Assembly (NCBI RefSeq): GCF_013267835.1 | Contig: NZ_CP053939.1 | Location: forward strand, 1,860,001 to 1,924,000 | Direction of reading: 5' to 3' | Length of the DNA: 64,000 nucleotides | Origin: Neisseria mucosa | GTDB lineage: Bacteria > Pseudomonadota > Gammaproteobacteria > Burkholderiales > Neisseriaceae | Shown: piece by piece, positions 29,773 to 40,784 of the stretch | Layout: each line of letters opens with the position of its first letter | How positions within the stretch are numbered: the first letter of the stretch is position 1 | Program-made: the position numbers and the translations under genes | Notes under the pieces: model-generated | Told to the model about the DNA's origin: nothing | Databases searched by the model: none | What the model saw: only the letters and a program-made list of their open reading frames with translations

Positions 29773-30813
29773 ATGACTTCACAAGCATACACCCTGTCCC
29801 AAATCGTTTCCCAACTCGGCGGCGAATGGAAAGGCGAAGACATCGCCATTACCGCCGTCCGTCCGTTGGATCAGGCGCAGGCGGAACACATCAGCTTTTT
29901 GGCCAACCCGAAATACAAAGCCGAAGTACACGACAGCCGGGCAGGCGCAGTGATTGTGTCGCCGAAAGCCGCAGACGAATTTGCAGGCCGCAACCTGATT
30001 GTGGCTGCCGACCCTTATCTTTATTTTGCCAAAGTGGCACGATTGTTCTCGCCGATTGTCAAAGCACAGGGCGGCGTACATCCGACTGCTGTTGTCGAGG
30101 CCAGCGCCAAAGTGCCGGCAAGCTGCGAAATCGGCGCAAATGCCTATATCGGCGCGAATGCCGTATTGGGCGAAGGCTGCCGTATTTTGGCCAATGCCGT
30201 TGTCCAACACGATTGCACGTTGGGCGATGAAGTCGTGCTGCATCCCAACGCCGTCATCTATTACGGCTGCACTTTGAGCAACCGTGTCGAAATCCACAGC
30301 GGCGCCGTCATCGGCGCAGACGGTTTCGGCTTGGCCTTTGCCGGCGATTCATGGTTTAAAATTCCGCAAACCGGCGCAGTCACGCTGGGCGATGATGTGG
30401 AAATCGGTTCGAACACCAATATCGACCGCGGCGCGATGAGCGACACGACCGTCGGCAACGGCACCAAAATCGACAACCAAGTCCAAATCGGCCACAACTG
30501 CAAAATCGGTTCGCACACTGTTATCGCCGCCAAAACCGGTATTTCCGGCAGCGTCACCATCGGTAATTATTGCATTATCGGCGGCGGCGTCGGCACGGTC
30601 GGACACATCGAAATCGCCGATAAAACCACCATCGGCGGCGGTACATCCGTTACCCACAGCATTACCGAAAGCGGCCAGCATCTGGCCGGTATTTTCCCGA
30701 TGTCGGGCTACAAAGACTGGGCGCGCAATGCCGTTTATATCCACCGCTTGAGCGAAATGAACAAACGCCTCAAAACGCTGGAAAAACAGCTTGACGATAG
30801 CAACGAAGCTTAA
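29773..30813 (+). CDS. lpxD: UDP-3-O-acylglucosamine N-acyltransferase
   Basis: This 346-residue left-handed beta-helix enzyme performs the third lipid A step, adding the N-linked hydroxyacyl chain. Hexapeptide repeats run from about residue 100 to 300, and a C-terminal helix follows (RLSEMNKRLKTLEKQL). It is clustered with fabZ and lpxA as in most Gram-negative bacteria. Confidence 0.97.
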   Translation: MTSQAYTLSQIVSQLGGEWKGEDIAITAVRPLDQAQAEHISFLANPKYKAEVHDSRAGAVIVSPKAADEFAGRNLIVAADPYLYFAKVARLFSPIVKAQGGVHPTAVVEASAKVPASCEIGANAYIGANAVLGEGCRILANAVVQHDCTLGDEVVLHPNAVIYYGCTLSNRVEIHSGAVIGADGFGLAFAGDSWFKIPQTGAVTLGDDVEIGSNTNIDRGAMSDTTVGNGTKIDNQVQIGHNCKIGSHTVIAAKTGISGSVTIGNYCIIGGGVGTVGHIEIADKTTIGGGTSVTHSITESGQHLAGIFPMSGYKDWARNAVYIHRLSEMNKRLKTLEKQLDDSNEA

Positions 30814-30886
30814 AGGCGGCGCAAACAGTCCGCGCCCCGCATCCGAATACGTTTAAACCCAATACAAACAAGGAAAGACGAACATC

Positions 30887-31336
30887 ATGGACGTACAACT
30901 CCCGATCGAAGCCAAAGACATTCAAAAACTTATCCCACACCGTTATCCGTTTTTGCAACTCGACCGCATTACCGCGTTCGAACCGATGAAAACCCTGACT
31001 GCGATTAAAAACGTGACCATGAACGAGCCGCAGTTCCAAGGCCACTTTCCCGACCTGCCCGTGATGCCCGGCGTGCTGATTATCGAAGCCATGGCGCAAG
31101 CGTGCGGTACACTCGCCATCCTCAGCGAAGGCGGCCGCAAAGAAAACGAATTCTTCTTCTTCGCCGGTATCGACGACGCCCGTTTCAAACGCCAAGTCAT
31201 CCCCGGCGACCAACTGGTTTTTGAAGTCGAGCTGTTGACCAACAAACGCGGTATCGGCAAATTCAACGCCGTTGCCAAAGTCGACGGCCAAGTTGCCGTT
31301 GAAGCCGTGATTATGTGCGCCAAACGCGTGGTGTAA
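30887..31336 (+). CDS. fabZ: 3-hydroxyacyl-ACP dehydratase FabZ
   Basis: This 149-residue hot-dog-fold enzyme has catalytic His53 ([13 protein letters not shown]) and Glu67 (LIIEAMAQ). It removes water from 3-hydroxyacyl-ACP and so competes with LpxA for the same substrate, which links fatty acid and lipid A synthesis. Confidence 0.97.
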   Translation: MDVQLPIEAKDIQKLIPHRYPFLQLDRITAFEPMKTLTAIKNVTMNEPQFQGHFPDLPVMPGVLIIEAMAQACGTLAILSEGGRKENEFFFFAGIDDARFKRQVIPGDQLVFEVELLTNKRGIGKFNAVAKVDGQVAVEAVIMCAKRVV

Positions 31337-31345
31337 GAATGGGAC

Positions 31346-31372
31346 AGGCCGTCTGAAAGCTTCAGACGGCAT
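31346..31372. repeat. Mixed AG/AT uptake-sequence inverted pair
   Basis: AGGCCGTCTGAA (31346-31357) faces TTCAGACGGCAT (31361-31372), the AT dialect in reverse. The core arms pair around a three-base loop. It lies between fabZ and lpxA. Confidence 0.7.
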
Positions 31373-31411
31373 CTTGCAGGCAATACCTGTATCAGACAGC
31401 AAGGAAACAGC

Positions 31412-32188
31412 ATGACCCTTATCCATCCGACCGCCGTCATCGACCCAAAAGCCGAACTCGACTCCAGTGTCAAAGTCGGCCCGTACAGCATCATCGGCCC
31501 TAATGTGCAAATCGGTGCGAATACCGAAATTGGTCCGCATGCCGTCATCAACGGCCATACGACCATCGGTGAAAACAACCGCATTTTCCAATTTGCCAGC
31601 CTCGGCGAAATTCCGCAGGACAAAAAATACCGCGACGAGCCGACCAAGCTGATTATCGGCAACGGTAACACCATCCGCGAATTTACGACGTTCAACCTCG
31701 GTACGGTTACCGGCATCGGCGAAACCCGTATCGGCGACGACAACTGGATTATGGCCTACTGCCACCTCGCCCATGACTGCGTGGTCGGCAACCATACCAT
31801 CTTCGCCAACAACGCCTCACTCGCAGGCCACGTTACCATCGGCGACTACGTCGTCTTGGGCGGCTACACGCTGGTGTTCCAATTCTGCCAAATCGGCGAT
31901 TACGCCATGACCGCGTTTGCCGCCGGCGTACACAAAGACGTACCGCCGTACTTCATGGCCGCAGGCTACCGCGCCGAACCGGCCGGCCTCAACAGCGAAG
32001 GTATGCGCCGCAACGGTTTCACTGCCGAACAGATTGCCTCCGTCAAAGATGCGTATAAAACCATTTACCATCGCGGCATTCCGTTTGAAGAAGCCAAGGC
32101 GGACATTCTGAAACGCGCCGAAACCCAAAGCGAATTGGCGGTATTTAAAGACTTTTTTGCACAATCCACACGCGGCATTATCCGTTGA
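31412..32188 (+). CDS. lpxA: UDP-N-acetylglucosamine acyltransferase
   Basis: This 258-residue left-handed beta-helix trimer enzyme performs the first lipid A step. Hexapeptide repeats fill residues 1-190, the catalytic-histidine region is in [11 protein letters not shown], and a helical C-terminus follows. Confidence 0.97.
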   Translation: MTLIHPTAVIDPKAELDSSVKVGPYSIIGPNVQIGANTEIGPHAVINGHTTIGENNRIFQFASLGEIPQDKKYRDEPTKLIIGNGNTIREFTTFNLGTVTGIGETRIGDDNWIMAYCHLAHDCVVGNHTIFANNASLAGHVTIGDYVVLGGYTLVFQFCQIGDYAMTAFAAGVHKDVPPYFMAAGYRAEPAGLNSEGMRRNGFTAEQIASVKDAYKTIYHRGIPFEEAKADILKRAETQSELAVFKDFFAQSTRGIIR

Positions 32189-32199
32189 TGGATGGATTG

Positions 32200-32230
32200 A
32201 AGGCCGTCTGAAACCTTTTCAGACGGCCTT
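32200..32230 (+). terminator. Inverted uptake-sequence terminator after lpxA
   Basis: AAGGCCGTCTGAAA (32200-32213) pairs with TTTCAGACGGCCTT (32217-32230). Confidence 0.75.
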
Positions 32231-32346
32231 TGGATTGCAAAAATCCGCGCAGTAGGGCAGGTTTCCTGTCTGTTTGCCGCCGATGCCGTCTGAAAACGGG
32301 CGGGCAAATGTCTGCCCAAAATCTTTTAGCTTTTAAACCTCAACAC

Positions 32347-33522
32347 ATGAATTCCAATCCTTCCCCCCTTATTGCCATCAGCGTCGGCGAAGCTTCCGGC
32401 GACTTGCTCGGCGCACACTTAATCCGTGCCATTAAGGCGCGTTGCCCGAACGCGCGGTTTACCGGCATCGGCGGCGAGCGCATGAAGGCGGAGGGTTTCG
32501 AGAGTTTGTACGATCAGGAAAAGCTGGCGGTGCGCGGTTTTGTTGAGGTCATCAAACGCCTGCCGCAGATTTTGAAAATCCGCAAAGGGCTGGTAAACGA
32601 TTTGCTCCGCCTCAAGCCGGATGTGTTTATCGGCATCGATGCGCCGGACTTTAATCTCGGCGTGGCGGAAAAACTCAAGCAGGCAGGCATTCATACCATT
32701 CATTACGTCAGCCCGTCGGTTTGGGCGTGGCGGCGCGAACGGGTCAATAAAATCGTACATCAGGTCAACCGCGTGTTGTGCCTGTTTCCGATGGAGCCTC
32801 AGCTTTATATCGATGCCGGCGGCAAGGCTGAGTTTGTCGGCCATCCGATGGCGCAAACCATGCCCGTGGAAGCGGATAGGGCGGCGGCACGGCAGAAGCT
32901 GGGTGTACCTGCGGACGTGCCCGTATTTGCCATCTTGCCCGGCAGCCGCGTGAGTGAAATCGATTACATGGCGGCGGTGTTTTTTCAGACGGCCTTGTTG
33001 CTGCTGAAACGTTATCCGCAGGCACGGTTTTTACTGCCTGTGGCGACGGCCGCAACGCGCAAACGCATTAGCGAAATTTTGGCGCAGCCTGAATTTGCCG
33101 CCCTTCCCATCACGCTGACCGACAAGCAGTCGGATACGGTTTGCACCGCTGCCGACGTGGTATTGGTCACCAGCGGTACGGCGACTTTGGAAGTGGCCTT
33201 GTGCAAGCGGCCTATGGTCATCAGCTACAAGATTTCACCGCTGACTTATGCGTATGTGAAAAACAAAATCAAAGTGCCGCATGTCGGTCTGCCCAATATT
33301 CTGTTGGGTAAAGCCGCCGTTCCCGAGCTGCTGCAATACGATGCCGTCCCTGAAAAACTGGCGCAGGCCGTTGCAGACTGGTATGACCGCCCTGAAGCCG
33401 TGGCCGCGTTGGAACAGGATTTCCACGCCTTGCATCTGCTGTTGAAAAAAGATACGGCGGCATTGGCGGCGGCGGCAGTATTGGAAGAAGCAGGATTTTC
33501 AGACGGCCTGAAAGACAAGTAA
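32347..33522 (+). CDS. lpxB: Lipid-A-disaccharide synthase
   Basis: This 391-residue GT19 glycosyltransferase joins UDP-diacylglucosamine and lipid X. VGEASGDLLGAHL is at the N-terminus, and PSVWAWRRERV and LPGSRVSEI are typical. I chose the ATG at 32347 because upstream codons read through an AT-dialect uptake sequence (32283-32294). The C-terminal FSDGLKDK is also translated uptake sequence. Confidence 0.94.
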   Translation: MNSNPSPLIAISVGEASGDLLGAHLIRAIKARCPNARFTGIGGERMKAEGFESLYDQEKLAVRGFVEVIKRLPQILKIRKGLVNDLLRLKPDVFIGIDAPDFNLGVAEKLKQAGIHTIHYVSPSVWAWRRERVNKIVHQVNRVLCLFPMEPQLYIDAGGKAEFVGHPMAQTMPVEADRAAARQKLGVPADVPVFAILPGSRVSEIDYMAAVFFQTALLLLKRYPQARFLLPVATAATRKRISEILAQPEFAALPITLTDKQSDTVCTAADVVLVTSGTATLEVALCKRPMVISYKISPLTYAYVKNKIKVPHVGLPNILLGKAAVPELLQYDAVPEKLAQAVADWYDRPEAVAALEQDFHALHLLLKKDTAALAAAAVLEEAGFSDGLKDK

Positions 33523-33531
33523 GGAAAATAC

Positions 33532-35070
33532 ATGAATTTATTGGGAGCCTTGGCCAAGGTTGGCAGCCTGACGATGGTGTCGCGCATTTTGGGCTTTGTG
33601 CGCGATACGATTATTGCCCGTGCGTTTGGTGCAGGCATGGCGACGGATGCGTTTTTTGTCGCGTTTAAACTGCCCAACCTGCTGCGGCGTGTGTTTGCAG
33701 AGGGCGCATTTGCCCAAGCCTTTGTACCGATTTTGGCAGAATACAAAGAAACCCGCTCGCCCGAAGCCACGCAGGCGTTTGTGCGTCATGTAGCCGGTAT
33801 GTTGTCGTTTGTGTTGGTCATCGTTACCGCGCTGGGCATACTTGCTGCGCCGTGGGTGATTTATGTTTCCGCGCCCGGTTTTGCCAAAGATGCTGATAAG
33901 TTTCAGCTTTCCATCGACCTGCTGCGGGTAACGTTTCCTTATATTTTATTGATTTCACTATCCTCTTTTGTCGGTTCGATACTCAATTCCTATCATAAAT
34001 TCGGTATCCCTGCTTTTACGCCGACATTTTTAAACATCTCCTTTATCGTCTTTTCCCTGTTTTTCATACCGTATTTCGATCCGCCTGTTATGGCGTTGGC
34101 GTGGGCGGTGTTTGTCGGCGGCGTGTTGCAGCTGGTGTTCCAACTGCCTTGGTTGGCGAAACTGGGCTTCTTGAAAATGCCCAAACTCAGCTTTAAAGAT
34201 GCGGCGGTCAACCGCGTAATGAAACAGATGGGGCCGGCTATTTTGGGCGTGAGCGTGGCGCAGATTTCCTTGGTTATCAACACCATTTTTGCCTCGTTTT
34301 TGCAGTCTGGCAGCGTGTCGTGGATGTATTACGCCGATCGACTGATGGAATTACCGACCGGCGTTTTGGGCGTGGCACTCGGTACAATTTTGTTGCCTAC
34401 CTTGTCCAAACACGCAGCCAGTCAGGATACCGAGCAGTTTTCCGGTCTGCTCGACTGGGGTTTGCGCCTGTGCATGCTGCTGACCCTGCCTGCCGCCGTC
34501 GGCCTTGCCGTGTTGTCTTTCCCGTTGGTTACGACCTTGTTCATGTACCGTGAATTTACGCTGCACGATGCGCAAATGACCCAATATGCGCTGATTGCCT
34601 ATTCCTTCGGCTTGATCGGTCTGATTATGATTAAAGTGTTGGCGCCCGGCTTCTACGCGCGTCAAAACATCAAAACTCCTGTTAAAGTCGCTATTTTCAC
34701 GCTGATTTGCACGCAGTTGATGAACCTCGCCTTCATTTCGCCGCTCAAACACGTCGGCCTGTCCCTTGCTATCGGTTTGGGCGCGTGTCTGAATGCAGGT
34801 TTGTTGTTTTTCCTTTTGCGCAAACATGGCATCTACCGCCCCGGCAAAGGTTGGGCTGCGTTTTTGGTCAAAATGGCCATCTCTTTGGTCGTCATGGGCG
34901 GCGGTTTGTGGCTGGCGCAATATTATCTGCCGTTTGAATGGGTGCACGTCGGCGGCTTTAAAAAAGCAGGCCAACTCTGCATTCTGATTGCCTTGGGTGG
35001 AGGCCTCTACTTCGTTTCCCTCGCCGCGCTCGGCTTCCGTCCGCACCATTTCCGCAGGGTAGAAAAATAA
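33532..35070 (+). CDS. murJ: Lipid II flippase MurJ
   Basis: This 512-residue inner-membrane protein of the MVF/MATE-like superfamily has about 14 helices. The N-terminal [19 protein letters not shown] holds conserved arginines of the central cavity. It flips lipid II for peptidoglycan synthesis. It starts nine bases after lpxB and converges on thiC. Confidence 0.94.
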   Translation: MNLLGALAKVGSLTMVSRILGFVRDTIIARAFGAGMATDAFFVAFKLPNLLRRVFAEGAFAQAFVPILAEYKETRSPEATQAFVRHVAGMLSFVLVIVTALGILAAPWVIYVSAPGFAKDADKFQLSIDLLRVTFPYILLISLSSFVGSILNSYHKFGIPAFTPTFLNISFIVFSLFFIPYFDPPVMALAWAVFVGGVLQLVFQLPWLAKLGFLKMPKLSFKDAAVNRVMKQMGPAILGVSVAQISLVINTIFASFLQSGSVSWMYYADRLMELPTGVLGVALGTILLPTLSKHAASQDTEQFSGLLDWGLRLCMLLTLPAAVGLAVLSFPLVTTLFMYREFTLHDAQMTQYALIAYSFGLIGLIMIKVLAPGFYARQNIKTPVKVAIFTLICTQLMNLAFISPLKHVGLSLAIGLGACLNAGLLFFLLRKHGIYRPGKGWAAFLVKMAISLVVMGGGLWLAQYYLPFEWVHVGGFKKAGQLCILIALGGGLYFVSLAALGFRPHHFRRVEK

Positions 35071-35112
35071 GCAGCCAGAGGGCGTATTGCTTTGGCTTCA
35101 AGACTATTCGCT

Positions 35113-35148
35113 AAAAAGGCCGTCTGAAACATTTTCAGACGGCCTTTT
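35113..35148. terminator. Bidirectional uptake-sequence terminator between murJ and thiC
   Basis: AAAAAGGCCGTCTGAAA (35113-35129) faces TTTTCAGACGGCCTTTT (35132-35148). The A and T tracts on both sides make it a good terminator on both strands. Confidence 0.88.
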
Positions 35149-35161
35149 CTTGCTTTACGTT

Positions 35162-37105
<1,944 letters not shown>

Positions 37106-37162
37106 TCAGACGGCCTTGCGGATATCTTCAATCCGTCTAAAATCACATTTGCCGAAACTCCC

Positions 37163-37236
37163 CACGCAGGTATTATCCTGTTCGGGTGTAAAGGGTATTT
37201 CTCAGCCGCTCGGTTTGAAAGCAGCACCCCTGTTTC
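37163..37236 (-). promoter_or_regulatory. TPP riboswitch (THI element) of thiC
   Basis: The minus strand has the conserved thi-box parts in order: GGGGTGC, then GCTGAGAAATACCC (plus 37193-37206), and GATAATACCTGCG (plus 37165-37177). These bind the pyrimidine and diphosphate parts of TPP. It lies about 110 bases before thiC. The aptamer ends are approximate. Confidence 0.93.
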
Positions 37237-37309
37237 TTTATTAACGAAAATTAAACCACGCGGCCGGTTTTTTGTAAAGCAACGTTTGGATATTTTCTGT
37301 CAAAAACGC

Positions 37310-37338
37310 TTGACAGCAATTTCGCCTTTCTGTATAGT
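37310..37338 (+). promoter_or_regulatory. Promoter of the initiator tRNA gene
   Basis: A consensus TTGACA (37310-37315), a 17-base spacer and TATAGT (37333-37338) stand 12 bases before the tRNA. This is one of the best sigma-70 promoters in the window. Confidence 0.85.
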
Positions 37339-37350
37339 TACAACTTCTGA

Positions 37351-37427
<77 letters not shown>

Positions 37428-37438
37428 AATATAAAAAT

Positions 37439-37461
37439 CCCCTGCAATCGCAGGGGGTTTT
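37439..37461 (+). terminator. Intrinsic terminator of the tRNA gene
   Basis: CCCCTGC (37439-37445) pairs with GCAGGGG (37450-37456) over a four-base loop, followed by GTTTT. Confidence 0.9.
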
Positions 37462-37496
37462 GCTTTATGCGGCATTTATTGCGGATGAATTGATGG

Positions 37497-37533
37497 AAAG
37501 GCCGTCTGAACCATTGGGTTTCAGACGGCCTTT
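37497..37533. terminator. Inverted uptake-sequence terminator
   Basis: AAAGGCCGTCTGAA (37497-37510) pairs with TTCAGACGGCCTTT (37520-37533). It lies downstream of the minus-strand FUSC gene and the plus-strand tRNA. Confidence 0.75.
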
Positions 37534-37579
37534 TGCTGTCTTGCGGCGGGGTTTGGGTAAAAATACGACAGGCCTTTTT

Positions 37580-38725
37580 TCAGACGGCCTCTTCCGATTT
37601 GGGCTTGTTGTCGTTGCGCAGGTGTTCTTTCAGGCGTTGCAATTCTTTTTTGTCCAACCATTTATTGCGCGAACGTTGCAATAGAATGACCAATGCGGCG
37701 ATTTCGTTACGCATATTGGTGCTGAGCCAGAGGAAGCCTTGCCAGTCGTAATGCAGGCGGGCGGCCGGTTTGCTTAGTTCGGTATTGAGCGAAGTATCGA
37801 TGCGGATGCGGCGGGCGTAGTGGCCTTTGATGAGGCGGACGGTCAGGCGCAGCTCGCGTTGGAGTTGGTTGAAGTGGCGGTCGAGCAGGCGGATTTCGCT
37901 TTCGTTGAGCGTGGGCGCGCGCAGTTTGGCGGCGGTGGTCAGGAGCAGCTCGGTGGTGTTGACGATTTTGCGGTGGGCATGCTGCATGGCTTCCATCATA
38001 TTGTTGCTGATGTGGCTTTCGCCGGATGTGGCGGCCAGATGGCTGCGGCTTTTGACCATGCGGGCGTTGATTTGGCGCATTTTAATCATGTTTTGTTCCA
38101 AACGCTCGCGCGTCATGCGCTTGCCGTTGCTGATTTCGGCAATCATTTTGGCGCAGTCGGTGAGGTTGTCGGCAAGCATGAAGCGCCACATGAGTGTGGA
38201 GCGCAGGGGCAGGAGTTTGGCGGCGGCAATGGCGATGGCGGCACCAATCAAAACGTTCATGGCGCGCATCAGGCCGCTGTCGAGCCAGTGGTGGCTGCTG
38301 TCGCCGATGAGCATGCACATGGTCAAACCGGCAAGCATGGCGACATAGCCGTTTTTGCCGACCGCAGACCAACCGGCCACTGCGCTGGCGGCACCGATAA
38401 TCAGATAGAAGAAAACGCCGTCTTGCAAATAATGCTGGTTCAACCATAAAACGGCCAAACCGACGCCCAAACCGATGGCCGTGCCGAGCATGCGTTCGAC
38501 TGCTTTGGAGTAAATCGCGCCTTGGAATTGCAGCATGCCGAGGACGACAAAGACGGTCATGCCGATCCACTCGCCGTGTTGCAGATGGAAGACTTTGGCC
38601 AAGAGGGTGGAAAACACGATTGCCAAGCCGAGGCGGAAGGCGTGGATATGGCGGCGATAGCGGTAGCGTTCGTAGGCGTTGAGCCAGCGTTCGGAAAAAT
38701 GGAGGCGTTCGGATTGGGCAGGCAT
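37580..38725 (-). CDS. FUSC-family membrane protein (aromatic acid exporter-like)
   Basis: This 381-residue protein has six or so hydrophobic helices in residues 28-175 (HIHAFRLGLAIVFSTLLAK onward) and a soluble helical C-terminal half, the layout of half-length FUSC/YccS-type inner-membrane proteins. The family includes aromatic-acid and toxin efflux components; the substrate is unknown. The stop codon is supplied by an uptake sequence (GAG GCC GTC TGA). It has no membrane-fusion partner nearby. Confidence 0.8.
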   Translation of the reverse strand: MPAQSERLHFSERWLNAYERYRYRRHIHAFRLGLAIVFSTLLAKVFHLQHGEWIGMTVFVVLGMLQFQGAIYSKAVERMLGTAIGLGVGLAVLWLNQHYLQDGVFFYLIIGAASAVAGWSAVGKNGYVAMLAGLTMCMLIGDSSHHWLDSGLMRAMNVLIGAAIAIAAAKLLPLRSTLMWRFMLADNLTDCAKMIAEISNGKRMTRERLEQNMIKMRQINARMVKSRSHLAATSGESHISNNMMEAMQHAHRKIVNTTELLLTTAAKLRAPTLNESEIRLLDRHFNQLQRELRLTVRLIKGHYARRIRIDTSLNTELSKPAARLHYDWQGFLWLSTNMRNEIAALVILLQRSRNKWLDKKELQRLKEHLRNDNKPKSEEAV

Positions 38726-38879
38726 GTTGTAAGACGTATCGGTATGTGGGGATGTAAATTATAACTGATTGGTAAAGCAGATGAAATTTGAACTGATCCC
38801 CAACGGCTTGTCCTATTGCGGATTTTATCTGCCGCAAGCGGATATAATGGCGGTTTTGAATCAGACAGGCGGTGAAGAA

Positions 38880-39473
38880 ATGGCGACGGTTTTAAGTGCA
38901 GGCGTGGATGAAGCGGGACGCGGCCCTTTGGTCGGCAGCGTATTTGCGGCGGCAGTGATTTTGCCGGAACATTTTGATTTGCCGGGTTTGACCGACTCAA
39001 AAAAACTGAGCGAAAAAAAGCGCGATATGTTGGCGCAGATGATTAAGGAGCAGGCGGTTGCGTGGAGCATTGCTTTTGCCGACCCCGACGAAATCCTGCA
39101 ACTGAACATCCTGCACGCAACCATGGCCGCGATGAAGCGCGCCATCGAGGGGCTGTCGGTCGTACCCGACAAAGTGTGGATAGACGGCAACCGCGTGCCG
39201 AAAGATTTGAATGTCCCTGCCGAAGCCGTGGTCAAAGGCGACAGCAAAATCATCGAGATTTCCGCCGCTTCGGTTTTGGCCAAAACCGCGCGTGATGCGG
39301 AAATGTATGAATTGGCGAAACGCTATCCGCAATACGGGTTTGACCGCCACAAAGGTTATGGCACGGCGCAACATTTGGCCGCGTTGAAACAATACGGCGT
39401 CTTGCCGGAACACCGCCGCGATTTCGCACCGGTCAAAACCTTATTGGCACAAGGCAATCTGTTTGAAGAATGA
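38880..39473 (+). CDS. rnhB: Ribonuclease HII
   Basis: This 197-residue enzyme removes ribonucleotides from [16 protein letters not shown] holds catalytic Asp10 and Glu11, with [21 protein letters not shown] following. I chose the ATG at 38880 over an in-frame start 37 codons upstream because conserved sequence begins here. It is divergent from the FUSC gene and convergent with pyrD. Confidence 0.95.
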   Translation: MATVLSAGVDEAGRGPLVGSVFAAAVILPEHFDLPGLTDSKKLSEKKRDMLAQMIKEQAVAWSIAFADPDEILQLNILHATMAAMKRAIEGLSVVPDKVWIDGNRVPKDLNVPAEAVVKGDSKIIEISAASVLAKTARDAEMYELAKRYPQYGFDRHKGYGTAQHLAALKQYGVLPEHRRDFAPVKTLLAQGNLFEE

Positions 39474-39485
39474 AAAGCATATCAA

Positions 39486-39515
39486 AAGGCCGTCTGAAAG
39501 ATTTCAGACGGCCTT
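39486..39515. terminator. Bidirectional uptake-sequence terminator between rnhB and pyrD
   Basis: AAGGCCGTCTGAAA (39486-39499) pairs with TTTCAGACGGCCTT (39502-39515), and ATTTTT follows. Confidence 0.85.
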
Positions 39516-39530
39516 ATTTTTGGAAAAGTA

Positions 39531-40535
39531 TTATTTCAACGCAGCCAAACACTCTTTAATCAATTCAGGGCCGCGATAAATCAAACCACTGTACACCTGA
39601 ACCGCACTGGCACCCAAGCGGATTTTTTCTGCCGCGTCCGCGCCATTCATGATGCCACCGACGCCGATAATCGGCAGTTTGCCATCAATGCGTTCCGCTA
39701 AAAGTTTCAACACCTGATTGCTTTTCTCGCGCACGGGCAAACCGCTCAAGCCGCCTTGTTCGCCTGCGAGCGGATGGCTGCCCAAGCTGGATTTGTCGAT
39801 GGTCGTGTTGGTGGCGATGATGCCGTCCATCTCTACGGATTTGACCACATGGGCGATGTCGCCGATTTGCGCTTCGTCCAAATCCGGCGCGATTTTAACC
39901 GCCAGCGGCACATATTTGCCATGCGCGGCCGCCAGTTGCGCCTGTTTGTTTTTCAAGGCTTCCAACAATGCGCTCAACTCGTCGCCGCCTTGCAAGGCGC
40001 GCAGGTTTTTCGTATTGGGGGAGGAAATATTGACCGTGATGTAGCTCGCGTGGGCGTAGGCTTTTTCCAGGCAAATCAGATAATCGTCGGCCGCGTTTTC
40101 AATTGGCGTAACGGCATTTTTACCGATGTTGATGCCCAAAATGCCTTTAAAGCGGCTGTTTTCAATGTTGCGGATCATCGCATCGATGCCGTGGTTGTTG
40201 AAACCCATGCGGTTGATGATGCCTTGGTGTTCGGGAACGCGGAAAAGGCGCGGCTGCGGATTGCCCGGCTGCGGCTTGGGCGTTACCGTACCGATTTCGA
40301 CAAAGCCGAAACCCAAAGCGGCAAACGCATCGATGCACTCACCGTTTTTATCCAAACCTGCCGCCAAGCCGACCGGATTGGGCAGCTGCAAACCCATCAG
40401 CTCGGTTGGCCGGGTGTGGCTGTCCACTTTGGGCAGCAGGCCGAGTTTTTCGGCGGTACGCAAACTGTTGAGCGTGAAATGATGGGCCTTTTCAGCATCG
40501 AAACGGAACAGGATGGGGCGGACGAGTGAATACAT
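39531..40535 (-). CDS. pyrD: Dihydroorotate dehydrogenase (quinone), class 2
   Basis: This 334-residue FMN enzyme of pyrimidine synthesis reduces membrane quinone. The [26 protein letters not shown] and [15 protein letters not shown] blocks are present, as is the amphipathic N-terminus ([20 protein letters not shown]) that docks to the membrane. The ATG at 40535 matches homologues. Confidence 0.96.
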   Translation of the reverse strand: MYSLVRPILFRFDAEKAHHFTLNSLRTAEKLGLLPKVDSHTRPTELMGLQLPNPVGLAAGLDKNGECIDAFAALGFGFVEIGTVTPKPQPGNPQPRLFRVPEHQGIINRMGFNNHGIDAMIRNIENSRFKGILGINIGKNAVTPIENAADDYLICLEKAYAHASYITVNISSPNTKNLRALQGGDELSALLEALKNKQAQLAAAHGKYVPLAVKIAPDLDEAQIGDIAHVVKSVEMDGIIATNTTIDKSSLGSHPLAGEQGGLSGLPVREKSNQVLKLLAERIDGKLPIIGVGGIMNGADAAEKIRLGASAVQVYSGLIYRGPELIKECLAALK

Positions 40536-40703
40536 GACGGCGGCTTTCTGAACGGTTGATGAATTTGGCGTTATTTTACCTGAAACCGTCAAACTGCCCC
40601 AAACGTCTGTATCGATATGATTTTATGGTTTGGCGGCAAATGAAAATAAATAGGGCTTTTGCGTGTATTCGGATAGTTCATTACAATGGCAATAAGACGG
40701 TTG

Positions 40704-40744
40704 TTTTTCAGACGGCCTTTGTGTGGCACAAGGCCGTCTGAAAA
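40704..40744. terminator. Long inverted uptake-sequence hairpin before the OPT gene
   Basis: TTTTCAGACGGCCTTTGTG (40704-40722 region) pairs with CACAAGGCCGTCTGAAAA (40727-40744) with one bulged base and a four- to five-base loop. It lies in the leader of the OPT transporter and could affect its expression. Confidence 0.6.
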
Positions 40745-40784
40745 GTTTCCGGTTCGATTGTTTACCTGATACAGGAATATTTCT

